A stretch of DNA of 64,000 nt, taken from Lytechinus pictus (lineage: Eukaryota > Echinodermata > Echinoidea > Temnopleuroida > Toxopneustidae). How positions within the stretch are numbered: the stretch's first letter is position 1; every line of letters starts with the position of its first letter. The notes beneath the pieces are model-generated. The model saw only the letters and a program-made list of their open reading frames with translations. It had not been told where the DNA came from and ran no database searches. Shown piece after piece: positions 23,766 to 34,991 of this stretch. The position numbers and the translations under genes are program-made. Location of the stretch: contig NC_087261.1 of NCBI RefSeq assembly GCF_037042905.1, forward strand, positions 16,056,917 through 16,120,916, written 5' to 3'.

Positions 23766-24444
23766 TACCCCTTTCATAGTGCCCTCTTCATTTTTCACCG
23801 GCGAACTTCGCCGGCGAACTTCTCCGCCTCGCATTCCTCACTTCCCCGGCGAAGAAAAAAATGTACCCTTTCGCACTGACATTTCTTCCCGGGCGAAAGT
23901 CAACGGGCGATTGCAGAACAAACGAAAGAAAATTGTCAACATTACTTCTAACCTATTACAAAAAGGTATCAAAAAATTAATTACAACATATTTTGGAAGT
24001 ATTACGATAAAAACAAACAATATCACCTTGTTTTTATATCTTAGCGCATTTTATACATGTAAAAAGTGCTTTTTAATAAATATTGTTAGTAAAAAAAAAA
24101 AAATGTTCGAGGGTATCTACTTGGCCATAGCATTCAGCTGAGCTTGCAACTATCGCGCGCGGAATCTCGGTGCAGGGGACTTTGGGAGATAAAAAAATTG
24201 ACCTCTGACGTCATTAAAGAGGATAAGTTCTCCGGTTTGCTTTCATACTGGCCTTTTCACCGGCGAACTTCACCGGTGAAACAGTTTCGCCGGCGAAGTT
24301 CTCCACCTCTAGAGGTGGAGAAGTTCACCGGCGAACTTCACCGGTGAAGTTCTCCTGTGTACCTTTCATACTGGACACTTTCCCCTTCGCTGGCGAACTT
24401 CGCCGGTGAAGTTCGCCGGTGAAAGGCGCAATATGAAAGGGGTA
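23766..24444. mobile_element. 679-bp MITE with TAA duplication, PIF/Harbinger-like
   Basis: The ends TACCCCTTTCATAGTGCCC and the inverse TACCCCTTTCATATTGCGCC are flanked by TAA at 23763-23765 and 24445-24447. Three-base TWA duplications are characteristic of PIF/Harbinger. Near both ends lie clusters of CACCGGCGAACTTCACCGG palindromic words, which could form strong hairpins. No transposase is present. Confidence 0.75.
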
Positions 24445-24447
24445 TAA

Positions 24448-24888
24448 GATAAATGAGGGGGAGGAAACCAGAATCAGTAACAAGATTCAGTAGTCTACAG
24501 GTTTACGCTTTCGGCAAATTTCTTTTTGTCCAGTGGTTATACTTTCAGCTGATGTTTGCTTTGATATTTAATTTCAAATAATATTTTATCTACCCTGCAT
24601 TGGACAGTTTTGCATGAAAAAAAAGCAATCACCAATGATGAAAATTATGCATTATGCTGCAAGATAAATATTGCCTTTTTATGAACAATAGACAACTAAC
24701 AATTATAAATGGAATAGCTGTGAAAATATAGCTCTGCTGCGAAGAGGAGAGATGACACCCACGGGCTTGAATAAAGTTGGCTGTGCAGCCTGTGTGTGAA
24801 GTGACAGTTATCAAATTGTTTTCATTAGCAGTGCAGAGGTTGTTTAGATTGGCACCTTCACACCACCCAAATCACAAAAAATTGATAA
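24448..24888. other. No feature recognised
   Basis: AT-rich DNA with no defined repeat. Confidence 0.5.
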
Positions 24889-25353
24889 ATGTGACCTACC
24901 ACCCCAAAACCACCAATAAGTCGCCAGGTAAGGTTCTCTGTCAATAGCCCAAATGATAAATCCAAAAATTAATATAATAGCTTATCTGGAAGAGCAATTG
25001 TTCTTCTTCATACTGTAAAAATTTGAAGTCGTGAAGGTGAATAAAAGAAAAGATACAAGATTTTCTTGGACTCTAATTTATCAGACTGCTTGTAAGTTTC
25101 ATTGAGATTACACCGTATGCACATCTCATGCTTGAGTGAACCCCAAACTTCAAACCTTGTTTTCTCCTTATTTTTTAAGCTCTTGCTGAATTTCCTCTGC
25201 ATTCAATCAAGTACTTGTAATGGTTATTGTTGGTCAATATTAACATATTATATGTCATTTTAAAGCTTAGGAAATGAATTTTCAAGCTCAATAAAAATCT
25301 CAATATTCATTTTGGTCAACTTATTGTTGGTTTTGGGTTGACAGGTCACAAAT
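24889..25353. mobile_element. Second copy of the TGTGACCTGCCACCCC MITE
   Basis: The left end TGTGACCTACCACCCCAAAA and the right end TTGTTGGTTTTGGGTTGACA..GGTCACA pair as inverted repeats. The copy is in the same orientation as 1711-2182. The flanks share AAAT on both sides, a possible short target duplication. Confidence 0.7.
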
Positions 25354-25800
25354 GAAAGGATTTATTGAAATCATCATGTTACTTTTTACAACCTACTATC
25401 AGAATCTGCAAGATTAGGTATAAGCTGTAACATTGCAGCGAAGTGGGATTTTCCAGGGATCTTTTTTCATTTTTACAGCGCTTTTTCTGAGCATTTCGAA
25501 CCCCTACGCATTTTCCCCCTGATGAACATGAATTACAAGTAAAAAGAATCACAAGACATTAATCATTTATATAACATTTACAGACATCATGAGGTAATTT
25601 TTGCATTGCTCTCAAATTCAATATTGAAAAATAGAAAAATATCAAATGCTATGAATGAGATTTAGGTCCACCTGTCAGCTATATGTACATGTAAATGAAA
25701 AAAAAACATACACACCACAAATTTAGATATAAAGCATTTAATCAAACAAGAAAGCACTTGTTACAAGAACTTGTTTAGGACTCTAAAATCCTGACAATTA

Positions 25801-26191
25801 TACCCCTTTCATAAACCCAATAAAACATATCCTCCAATTAGCCGCCTAAGAGTAATGCGGATAAATCAATAAAAATTGCGTTCACAAACTCCATAAATTA
25901 TTTTTACGAGCGCCCGTCCTGAAAAAGGCAGATAATCGTCATGACAACTGGACACGCCCCCTCCAATGCGGTTGTGTTGGAAAAGGGTGACCTTGTGACC
26001 GCACCATGGCAATTATCCGCATTATTTGGAAATACGTTCATAAACTCAAAATCTTGTCCCGATGCCGCTATTATGCGGATAATAGCAGCATCAGAATAAT
26101 GCGGATAACTCTTGTCCTCCTCTGATTTTACGACCAAATTATGCTGCTATTAGCCGCATAATTGTGTTTTATTGGGTTTATGAAAGGGGTA
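25801..26191. mobile_element. 391-bp MITE with TTA duplication, PIF/Harbinger-like
   Basis: TACCCCTTTCATAAACCCAA at the left and TTGGGTTTATGAAAGGGGTA at the right are perfect inverted repeats of about 27 bases, flanked by TTA (25798-25800 and 26192-26194). GCGGATAA/TTATCCGC words recur inside. The outermost 12 bases match those of 23766-24444, so the two are one superfamily with different interiors. Confidence 0.85.
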
Positions 26192-26194
26192 TTA

Positions 26195-26938
26195 CACTAC
26201 GTGGACAGGTTAAAATTTTCATAGTCGTGAGTCAGGAACAAGGCCCACATTCCCATACAATTTGCATAGGATGCACAATCTTCTTAATACCTAAAACTGC
26301 ATAAGTTTTTTAACTTTATCCACACTGAAGATACGACTACCATGAAAAAAATCTGTGTGGAAGTTTTTACCTTGAAAAATACCTAATTATTTTGGGGTAT
26401 TTTCTTTCAGAAGTATTACTTTGCTTTACACTCCAGTTGGCAAAATATTTGGTAATTCTTGTGAGTGGATGGGTGTGAAAGCACGTGTTGACTGCGTAAT
26501 GGGCAACGCATCTTCGTTGTAACATATTCTAACGTCTGGAGGGAGAAGATGCTACGAGACACGCAGTCTGACATTTCATAGCCTTCTCATGTTTCCAGCA
26601 TAGCCCGATACACCGGGAATCGTGTTACCCATGTTATGACAAGCTGACAGGACAATTTTGATTTCATCGGAGCAGTTTGGACTTATGAAGTGTTCTTTTT
26701 TTCTTTATTTTCATCCTCTTCTTCCTTTTTCTTTCTCTGTTATTTTTTTCTGTTTTATGATTTTTTTTCCTTGTCCTCCTCTATTCCCCCTTTTTTTTTT
26801 CCCCAATTCTCTTTCTGTCCTTTTCTTTTTATAACATGTGCACGTGTAATTTTGATCTTCTCCTCCACTGCCTTTTTCTTCTCTTGTCCAGACTCCTTCT
26901 CGTCCTACCTGTAGTGCCGATACGGTGGACTGAGTCCT
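26195..26938. other. No gene seen; pyrimidine tract
   Basis: A TTTTCTTC-type tract fills 26690-26890 and gives a Phe/Ser frame that is not a gene. The block from 26330 to 26500 has ATACCTAATTATTTTGGGGTA and may be a decayed repeat. Confidence 0.45.
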
Positions 26939-27201
26939 GGGCCCGTCTCACAAAGAGTTACGATCGATCCAATCAATCGTAACTCTATGGAAATCCATCA
27001 GTGTCATAATTTTTTCTACAGGAAATTTGTGAAATGTCCTTTCTAAACAAACAAGAAGACACCAAATTGTCGAGAAATCAATTACGGTAACACATTCATA
27101 TCTTGAACAAATTTTGAACAAACATGCATTTTATATGTTGACTTTGCTGGCTTTCCATAGTTGCGATTGATCGGATCAATTGCAACTCCTTGTAGGGCCC
27201 C
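26939..27201. mobile_element. 263-bp MITE, GGGCCCTGTCTCACAAAGAG family, copy 1
   Basis: The left end GGGCCCGTCTCACAAAGAGT and the right end GCAACTCCTTGTAGGGCCC are inverted. Inside are GATCCAATCAATCG, GGAAATCCATCAGTG, a (C)TTTGTAxACAAAxAAG segment and GATCGGATCAAT. Confidence 0.75.
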
Positions 27202-27738
27202 TGGTTGTAATAATACAATGTAGCTCTTGCGTCATTAGTTCGGACTATAGTCCACCGTTCCACGCCTTTTTCATGCCCAATACAATGGGTATAAGTCCTT
27301 TCTCCACTCTGTCAACCATTCATTATGTAATCAAGAAAGTTTTTGAGAATAGAATAATGAGGGTTAAAGTTATACCCAGTAAAAAGGCTGCTTGTAACTC
27401 ACTGTTTACTACAGTATATGAACCATACTGTAAACAGCCATGCTTCATTTATTAAGAATTGAATATTAAAAATCAAACTTTGTTGTTAAAGATTTTAAAC
27501 ACTTGTGTAAACTGTTTAAACAACTACTGTAAGGTTCATAAAGTAAACAACGTTGTATAAAAATACTAAACAGTGTTTCTATAGTGTGAATACAAAAATG
27601 ATTAGAAGTTTCATATTCGTAATTGAAGTTTTTCAAAGGAGTTGCATCCTTTCGTCACTCAAAAATAACCTTTCAGATTCCTCGCCCTGTTCTCATGGAC
27701 CCTACTAAGAAGGGTCTATGCTGTAATGAAGGAACTTA

Positions 27739-28186
27739 TATGCTTTTCACACTGTATTTCCTTAACCCCATACTATCTTTATTTGGATTCACACTGTCTT
27801 TCTTAATACTATTTGCTTAGCGGGGTTAACGCCTTATACCCCGGACTATCACACAGCTCATGAATATTGATGATTTTACCATACATAGCGTGACTAACTC
27901 GCTAATGCTTAGCCACACTTTTCCTTAGCCCAGTTTCGTTTCGCACTGCATCTCTTAGCACCGCAGTCATGGTGCTAGCACCACAGTAAGCCAGGTAACT
28001 CTGCTTTTTTGCAGGGCCAGATAGTACGGTACTATTTACCGTGCTAGCCAACTTTGCTAAAACGTAGTGTGAAAACGAAGTGGGCTATAAAGCTTAACCC
28101 CGTGAAATTGGTGGGGCTAAGACCCCCTTAGCCCTACCCCACCTATTTCCCGAGGTGAAGGAAAAAAAGTGCAGTGTGAAAGGCAT
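27739..28186. mobile_element. 448-bp MITE, ATGCTTTTCACACTG family, copy 1
   Basis: TATGCTTTTCACACTGTATT and GCAGTGTGAAAGGCATA are inverted ends. The interior has TTAACCCC, GGGCTAAG, CCCGGACTATC and GGGCCAGATAGTACGG. Confidence 0.75.
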
Positions 28187-28189
28187 ACA

Positions 28190-28680
28190 TAGAATTGGAT
28201 TAACGATAGTTAGTATTGGACCTGCATACATTATCTTCCTGTGGGGAGAGAGAGAGATGGACAGACAAGGAAACAACCAGACAATCATTCATACGCCTGG
28301 GAATGCCAAGCATTCGTGAAATGCATATGGTCGTAATTGCCAGGCGGTGATTACTGGACGGATACCTCGTGGAATGCACCCGAGGAAGAGTCACCGAGTA
28401 GACACTCCACGGGGACGTCATTTCACGGGGGACGTCGTCCGTCACTCCGTAGGGACGTAGATTTAATTTTTGGGGTGATGTGACGGTCAAGCAAAAGTTA
28501 TCTATCGGGGAAGGAGCAGATGAATGATCCATACATACATACCTGTCGTGCATAAAACTGTATGCAGAGCTTTGCAATAGTTCTCTGTACATGCCTATAT
28601 ATAGTGTATTAAATGTAAATTTCAGTTGTGGTAATGTCGGGCCTGAATCGTTTCGTTTATTTTGAAAAATGTTCACAAAA
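28190..28680. other. Unrecognised block with an open minus frame
   Basis: A minus frame of 158 codons is open over 28200-28676, in DNA that is CpG-richer around 28360-28450 (ACGGGGGACGTCGTCCG). I see no domain, signal peptide or splice-linked partner. It is probably chance. Confidence 0.25.
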
Positions 28681-28870
28681 GGTTAGGGTTATAAGGCAGG
28701 TTTAAGAAACTTTAAAAAACCTTCCCAGAAAATTGCTGAAATTTCATATTTCACATCATTACAATGTCATGAAATGCCCTCTATTTGCCATGTTATTTCT
28801 GTGAGATTGGTTGATTAGTTGGAAACTATCAAGATAATGAAGAATATTCCCTTCTTTTTTTTTGTGCTCT

Positions 28871-29130
28871 GAAAGATCATTTTCAGTTGATGTCACACTC
28901 GGTTTTATACCGGTACCTATATTAAAGTCTACATCTGGGATCACAATATGTACATTATCAATTTGAACTTGTATTGCTAAATAATTTTTTATTGCGGCGA
29001 TAAACTGAAAGATCATTTTCAGTTGATGTTACACTCTGTTAACCTATATTATTAAAGTCTGCATCTCGGATCACAATATGTACATGTACAATATCAAATT
29101 GAGCTTAATTTTTTTATTGTGGCAATACAT
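28871..29130. repeat. Tandem duplication of about 135 bp
   Basis: GAAAGATCATTTTCAGTTGA at 28872 recurs at 29009, followed in each by ATTAAAGTCT, GGATCACAATATGTACAT and TTTTTTATTG. Confidence 0.75.
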
Positions 29131-29455
29131 TAACCCAAGCTTAGCCATAAATCATGATAGAATATGGAATCCAATCTAAAAGAATTGACCCACCGCCATG
29201 TGTACGAATTTTGCACATTTTTGTAGGTTGAAATCATGAAAGTATTTTATTTTAAGGCCTACACGTAGATGTAGATATGCATGGAAAGGTGTGCAGCATC
29301 TAGTATCGAAATTCAAATTCTCAAAGGACTGCCTGGAGTAATTCCTAAAATTAATATCATACATGTTTAGTCTATCAAGTTCAATCGAGTTCACATCTTG
29401 ATCTTGATAGTTCACAACAACAGGGTGTACAAAAATCTATTCCTTGCAGGCAATT
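29131..29455. other. No feature recognised
   Basis: AT-rich DNA with no notable frame. Confidence 0.5.
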
Positions 29456-29499
29456 CTATTTATTTTATTTTATTTTATTTTATTATTATCATTATTATT

Positions 29500-29573
<74 letters not shown>

Positions 29574-29596
29574 TTTATTCATTTTTTTTTTTTTTT
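29456..29596. repeat. Compound microsatellite
   Basis: (TTTTA)n, then (ATC)n, (ATT)n, (TTTA)n and a T run lie end to end. The long Ile-rich frame across it is an artefact. Confidence 0.9.
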
Positions 29597-30002
29597 GGGG
29601 GGGGCTTCTTTTCATAGCTGTCTGCCTAAATCTGCAACTTTGGGTAAGCTTTAATAACATTGCATTGAATGGATATTTCAGGGCTTTGTTTTTTTTAGTT
29701 TCCAGGGCTCTTTTTAGCATTTTGGGGGCTTAATTGCCCCCAGCCCCCTTGAATTTTTTTTTCCTGATTCCTTGTTAACTTGGAGAGGGCTTGAATCTGT
29801 GAAAATGATGAAGATAAACAAGATTGAAATCGATCATTCTGGTATGAATGAAATTATAAAATAACATGTTTCTAAACCTTCTGTACTGGCATAAATGAAG
29901 TAGGAGATAATTGGTACCTGCATAGAAACGATCTGTAGATCTACATGTAGAGATGAATCTAGAAAATTTTGTACATCACTAATCCATGAAGTACTAATAG
30001 TA

Positions 30003-30975
30003 CCGTAAGTAACGGTGTATTAACCGCACCTTTTTCTCGGCGGGATATAAGCAAAAGTCGGGGGTGCGGTTTATACACGGTGACGGGTCTGAGCCCGCCC
30101 GCGTAGCCACTCCCGAACATGTAAGAAGTCTGCCAGTTCACAACACATCGAGTGGCCGGCCGTAGCCCTCCAGTGCAATGTCGTTTAGAGGGGTATGAGC
30201 CGCGGGTAATGGGTAGCGATTATTATGATCTTATGATCAAATACTGTCGTAACAAATGCACCCACCTTCATGACACTAATTTCGACTTTATTCTCGATTC
30301 AAAGCAGCGAAGTTCCCTGGCTAAGTTCATAGTGACGCCAAGCATTCTCGGTAATAATTTGTCACAGCTGAGCGAGAGCCAAGAGCTAGCTTGCGTTGTA
30401 TTTTGGTTTTAGTGCGACTTAAGCTGGCGCTATTCATTTAATTTAACCCCTCAAAGTCCCGTTTCGCGCCAGCTTATTTTTTTCTTTCCCGTTTGCTTTT
30501 CATAAGATACCATGTACACCGTGCACCACGCACGATAGAGACGGCACGAAGCCGTCAAACAACTGGAAAAAATACAAATTTCTTTGTTTCTTGAACCTTC
30601 CTGTAATCCCGTATCCAAAATTCATGCTAAGACATCGAATGCTAGACAAATTCTGAAAGTGATTGTGAGGTTGTGATGCAAGAAATGTGAAAGACACAGA
30701 TCACAATTTGATAAGATGTACTGGTAGTGGTACCGTATCGAAGTTTGAAATGTACATGTACAAGAAAGGCAGTGCTGTGTGTGTGTACACTGTGACTGTG
30801 AGGTGAGTGAGTGTGTAAATTGCCAATATTGGCGGGACCTTTCTTTCTTGCTAACATTTGTAGATGAATTGATCAAGAACAGCAGATTTCTGCATACTGG
30901 TAATCTCTTTGAATACTTTGAAATCTTTAACTTAGTTTTTGTTTCTTCGTACCTCAAATATGCATGTAAATGTGA

Positions 30976-31031
<56 letters not shown>

Positions 31032-31080
31032 TGGGGGTGCGGTTTATACACGGGTGCGGTTAATACACCGTTACTTACGG
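30003..31080. mobile_element. 1.08-kb TIR element with TA duplication, Tc1/mariner-pogo-like
   Basis: CCGTAAGTAACGGTGTATTA at the left and TAATACACCGTTACTTACGG at the right are perfect inverted repeats of about 30 bases, flanked by TA. A second motif, GGGTGCGGTTTATACACGG, sits just inside both ends in the same orientation. A TA duplication and ends rich in GTGTATTAACCGCACC fit Tc1/mariner, perhaps the pogo/Tigger group; that is inference. The interior contains a run of about 42 T (30979-31021) and no recognisable transposase. The 86-codon plus frame (30152-30412) is unrecognised. Confidence 0.8.
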
Positions 31081-31083
31081 TAC

Positions 31084-32014
31084 TTATTATTGACCAGGCA
31101 TAATCCCTTATTATTTCCTCCCTGACCCTGGTTAATTAATGTGTTCCACTGCCAGTAATACTGCCATACACCATTGCACATACACAGATCAGGACATGTG
31201 TGAGCACTATGACTGAGGTGACTCGCAAACCATACACACCTCTTTGGCTTCTGTGTGTTATACACAGAATTATACACAGATTTTGTTCATTCACATTGCC
31301 TTGTACATGTAAACACACAGATTAATATTTTTTGGTACACTACACGTGCATTCAAGCAAATAGCACTCTTCGTGTTTTTGTGCATGTACGAAACAGAAGA
31401 AAAGGAAAATTATACTCTCTCCTGCCAGGTCTTGCATTGCAGCTCTGCTCCAAATTAGTGTTTACATATTTTTTCACCTCGTATGTTTGTCAACAACAGG
31501 ATATACTCCTCTGCTTTTCCGCTAGTGATTGCTTTTGTAAGTCATCCAACCTTGGTTTTATCTGGATTCTAAACGACAGGAAAAATAAAATTAAAATCAG
31601 ATCGATATTTGAGCTTGATGATCATTCCACAGTGCAGAGAGTAGGGGATCTTCTGACAGGTTAGGGTACTCTGAATATATTATAGAAAATATTGAATTGA
31701 TTTGAATGTTCTGGTTCCTGTAATATTGCAGCCTAGCTGGAGTGTTCAACATTGAATATAATCTGTATATGTACACCAGCCTTTGAATAACGTGGGACTG
31801 TACAGTGCAGTGCAGTCTGACTGTAGCCAGGATTCAGGTTTGTGCAAAAACCTCATATAATATCGGGTACATGTTTTCTTGCTGTTCACAGAAGGGACTT
31901 ATTCAATATTTTGTTCATTCTTATTGTGGTAATGCCTGTTTTTTTAATGATTTTATCGTACAATTAGTATGACCACATTGATTTGTCTTTTTCTTTTAAT
32001 GAAAAATGTTAAAA
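31084..32014. other. No gene recognised
   Basis: AT-rich DNA; frames up to 110 codons match nothing. Confidence 0.5.
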
Positions 32015-32774
32015 GCTGGGCAGTTCCACGGTCACGGAGTGACATTCAGAAATTTTTTTTTGCATTCAAACAAAGATATCGGCCATATTTGAATAGTTAT
32101 TTGCCAAGAAATAGTACCTGACAGTAGTTGCTGAAACCCACTTTTCAAAATAATAACATTTGTTATTTTGATCCACTGAATTAATGAGATATGAATATTC
32201 ATAAACATGGCTACGGAGTGATGCAAAATGGACATGCATATTTGAGGAGAAAACATATTGCTCGAACTCTGTGAATTGCTATCATAATTTTGATTTATTG
32301 ATTGGATTCTATGTTGTTCTAGCTTTAAAATGCTGCATTACATTAAGAAATTGGTGTATTATTTCATTAATTACAAAACGTAAACCCATACCTGGTTACG
32401 GAGTGACGGTTACGGAGTGACATCAGAAATATCCACTCAACGTAAAATGAACTTATATTTTAAAATTTATGTTTGATATGATGTAAAATGATGACCTTCA
32501 GATTATCCAAAAGAAAATTTTACAAAACAAGCAATAGTTTTCTGTTAAATTGAAATTAAGTAAAAAACAATATATGTAGTCCCATGTTTTTTCTTGTATG
32601 GTTTGGATTCTCCTATAAGGAGATGCGTAAGAAAAAAAAATTGTGGCTAATTATGTTCCCCTCTTGTATTTATGAAATTCCATATGAGTTTTGATAGAAA
32701 AATTTGATCCAGATTTGAAATAGAACCAATATAAATTTTTGGAAAATGTCCACTTTTGCTTGGAATTGCCCAGC
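32015..32774. mobile_element. 760-bp element with GCTGGGCAGTTCCA ends
   Basis: AGCTGGGCAGTTCCACGGTC and TTGGAATTGCCCAGCT are inverted ends of about 14 bases. CACGGAGTGAC, CTACGGAGTGATG and TTACGGAGTGAC recur inside, an unusual internal motif. Confidence 0.6.
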
Positions 32775-33029
32775 TGGTAAAATGGTAAATGACCTGGCCT
32801 GGGGCCTACATGTACATATCGGCAATGTACGTTTTTTTCTACAAATCGGATGCATCCGAGAAGGAATCAATAATGGTACGCCAAGCTTCGCGATTTGACA
32901 TGAGAGTTGGTAAATCATATAACAAATTATTTGTATCCCTACGTACAGTGTATGCAATCAACAAAATTGAAGGTCTCCTTCCTCTTGTTTTTTGAGGGAG
33001 GCTGTTCATCTTTCTGTCTGTCCGGTAAC

Positions 33030-33480
33030 TTTTCCTTGTAAATGCGATAATTTCAGTTTAACTTAAAATAACGTAGGCTCATGTAATTTGGTGTGTATAT
33101 TAAATACTAGCATGGATCCCATGAAGCCTTTTGATTTTGAGGTCCAAAGGTCAAGGTCTTAGTGACATGTTTTCATCTTACCCTTCTGCATTGTAAACGC
33201 GATAACTTCAGTTTAACTTAACCTAGGCTCATATAATTTGGTGTGTATAATACTAGCATGGATCCCAGGAAGCCTATTGATTTTGAGGTCTAAAGGTCAA
33301 GGTCACGGTGACATGTTTTTATCTTACCCTAACTGCAGTCCTTGTAAATCTGATAACTTCAGTTTATCTTAACCTAGGCTCATATAATGGTGTGTTTGAT
33401 ACTAGCATACAGTAGCTCCAAAGAATTCTATGATTTTGAGGTCAGAAGGTCAAAGGTGAAGTCGCCACCTTCCACTTTTC
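33030..33480. repeat. Three tandem units of about 150 bp
   Basis: CGATAACTTCAGTTTAACTT begins units at about 33045, 33199 and 33348. Each has CTAGGCTCATATAATT, CTAGCATGGATCCC and GATTTTGAGGTC. A conserved tail, TGTGCTCGCCTTAGCG, lies at 33530. It directly precedes the GTCTCACCTGCAT element. Confidence 0.75.
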
Positions 33481-33582
33481 TCGCTTGACCAATAACTCCA
33501 TTTTCCACGTTACAGGCGGGTGTTTTGTATGTGCTCGCCTTAGCGACACTCTTGTTACACAAAACAGAGAAAGAGCATTTTT

Positions 33583-34535
33583 TGTCTCACCTGCATAGCA
33601 GAGTGAGACTATAGGCGCCGCTTTTCCGACGGCGGCGGCGGCGGCGGCGACGGCGACGGCGGCGGCGGCGTCAACACCAAATCTTAACCTGAGGTTAAGT
33701 TTTTGAAATGACAGCATAACTTAGAAAGTATATGGACCTAGTTCATGAAACTTGGCCATAAGGTTAATCAAGTATTACTGAACATCCTGCCTGAGTTTCA
33801 TGTCACATGACCAAGGTCAAAGGTCATTTAGGGTCAATGAACTTAGACCATGTTGGGGGAATCAACATCAAAATCTTAACCTAAGGTTAAGTTTTTGAAA
33901 TGTCATCATAACTTAGAAAATATATGGACCTAGTTCATGAAACTTATACATAAGGTTAATCAAGTATCAATGAACATCCTGCTTGAGTTTCACATCACAT
34001 GACCAAGGTCAAAGGTCATTTAGGGTCAATGAACTTTGGCCGAATTGGGGGTATCTGTTGAATTACCATCATAACTTTGAAAGTTTATGGATCTGATTCA
34101 TGAAACTTGGACATAATAGTAATCAAGTATTACTGAACATCCTGTGCAAGTTTCAGGTCACATGATCAAGGTCAAAGGTCATTTAGGGTCAATGAACTTT
34201 GGCCAAATTGGGGTATTTGTTGAATTACAGCCATAAATTTGAAAGTGTGTTGGTCTAGTTCATAAAACTTGGACATAATAGTAATCAAGTATCACTGAAC
34301 ATCCTGTGCAAGTTTCAGGTCACATGATCAAGGTCAAAGGTCATGTTAAGGTCAAAGAACTTTGGCCACGTTGGGGGTATTTGTTGAATTGCCATCATAT
34401 CTCTATAAGTGTATTGGTCTAGTTCATAAAACGTGGAAATAAGAGTAACCAAGTATCACTGAACATCTTGTGCGAGTTATAGTAGTTTTCAAAATCAGCA
34501 CTGCTGCTATATTGAATCGCGTGATGCAGGTGAGA
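33583..34535. mobile_element. Full copy of the GTCTCACCTGCAT element
   Basis: The left end TTGTCTCACCTGCATAGCAG and the right end CGTGATGCAGGTGAGAC are inverted. The interior repeats units of about 180 bp with ACATGACCAAGGTCAAAGG. A (CGG)-rich patch at about 33625-33670 gives an alanine- and valine-rich minus frame that is not a gene. I know this as a very abundant sea urchin type repeat. Confidence 0.75.
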
Positions 34536-34987
34536 CGGCCAGAGGCATTCCACTTGTCTTTATAAAATGGCAAACAGAAACACTCGTCTTAAAAAACGTT
34601 TTACACGGAAGTCTGCTAGTGCGTGCAACGTCAATCTCGCTGTGCGCACCTTTTTTGCACTGCAGTGTGTACATACTGTGCGAGAAAGTTGAACGTCCTG
34701 TGACACTTTTGTTTGGTCTACATCGCGATACTTGAAATATTAAATACACCTATTTTGTAATCACTTTTTAACATGTGCACAATGGAAGATCATTGACCAT
34801 GGGCCAGCCCTTTCCTAGAAAGCCCCTCTGCAGTAGTGATTTGCACCTTGTGTGAGAAAAGGGAGAGATCTATCTTGTTTTATTCTGTGAATTAGCATGT
34901 CAATTCAAAGGAGACAATATAAACGCTACAATTTGATTAATCATACATCTTGTATAAAAAATTATAGCTGCTTTTGCCATCATTATA
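34536..34987. other. No feature recognised
   Basis: Mixed-composition DNA; an 80-codon minus frame shows no domain. Confidence 0.45.
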
Positions 34988-34991
34988 ACTA

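Noticed and set aside
28200..28676. 158-codon minus frame as a possible gene
   Set aside because: No recognisable domain or supporting splice sites; kept only as an unrecognised block.
30152..30412. 86-codon frame as a transposase in the 1.08-kb element
   Set aside because: It is too short, with no DDE/D motif or DNA-binding helix that I can recognise.
33442..33717. Ala/Val-rich minus frame
   Set aside because: It is generated by the (CGG)-rich patch of the GTCTCACCTGCAT element.
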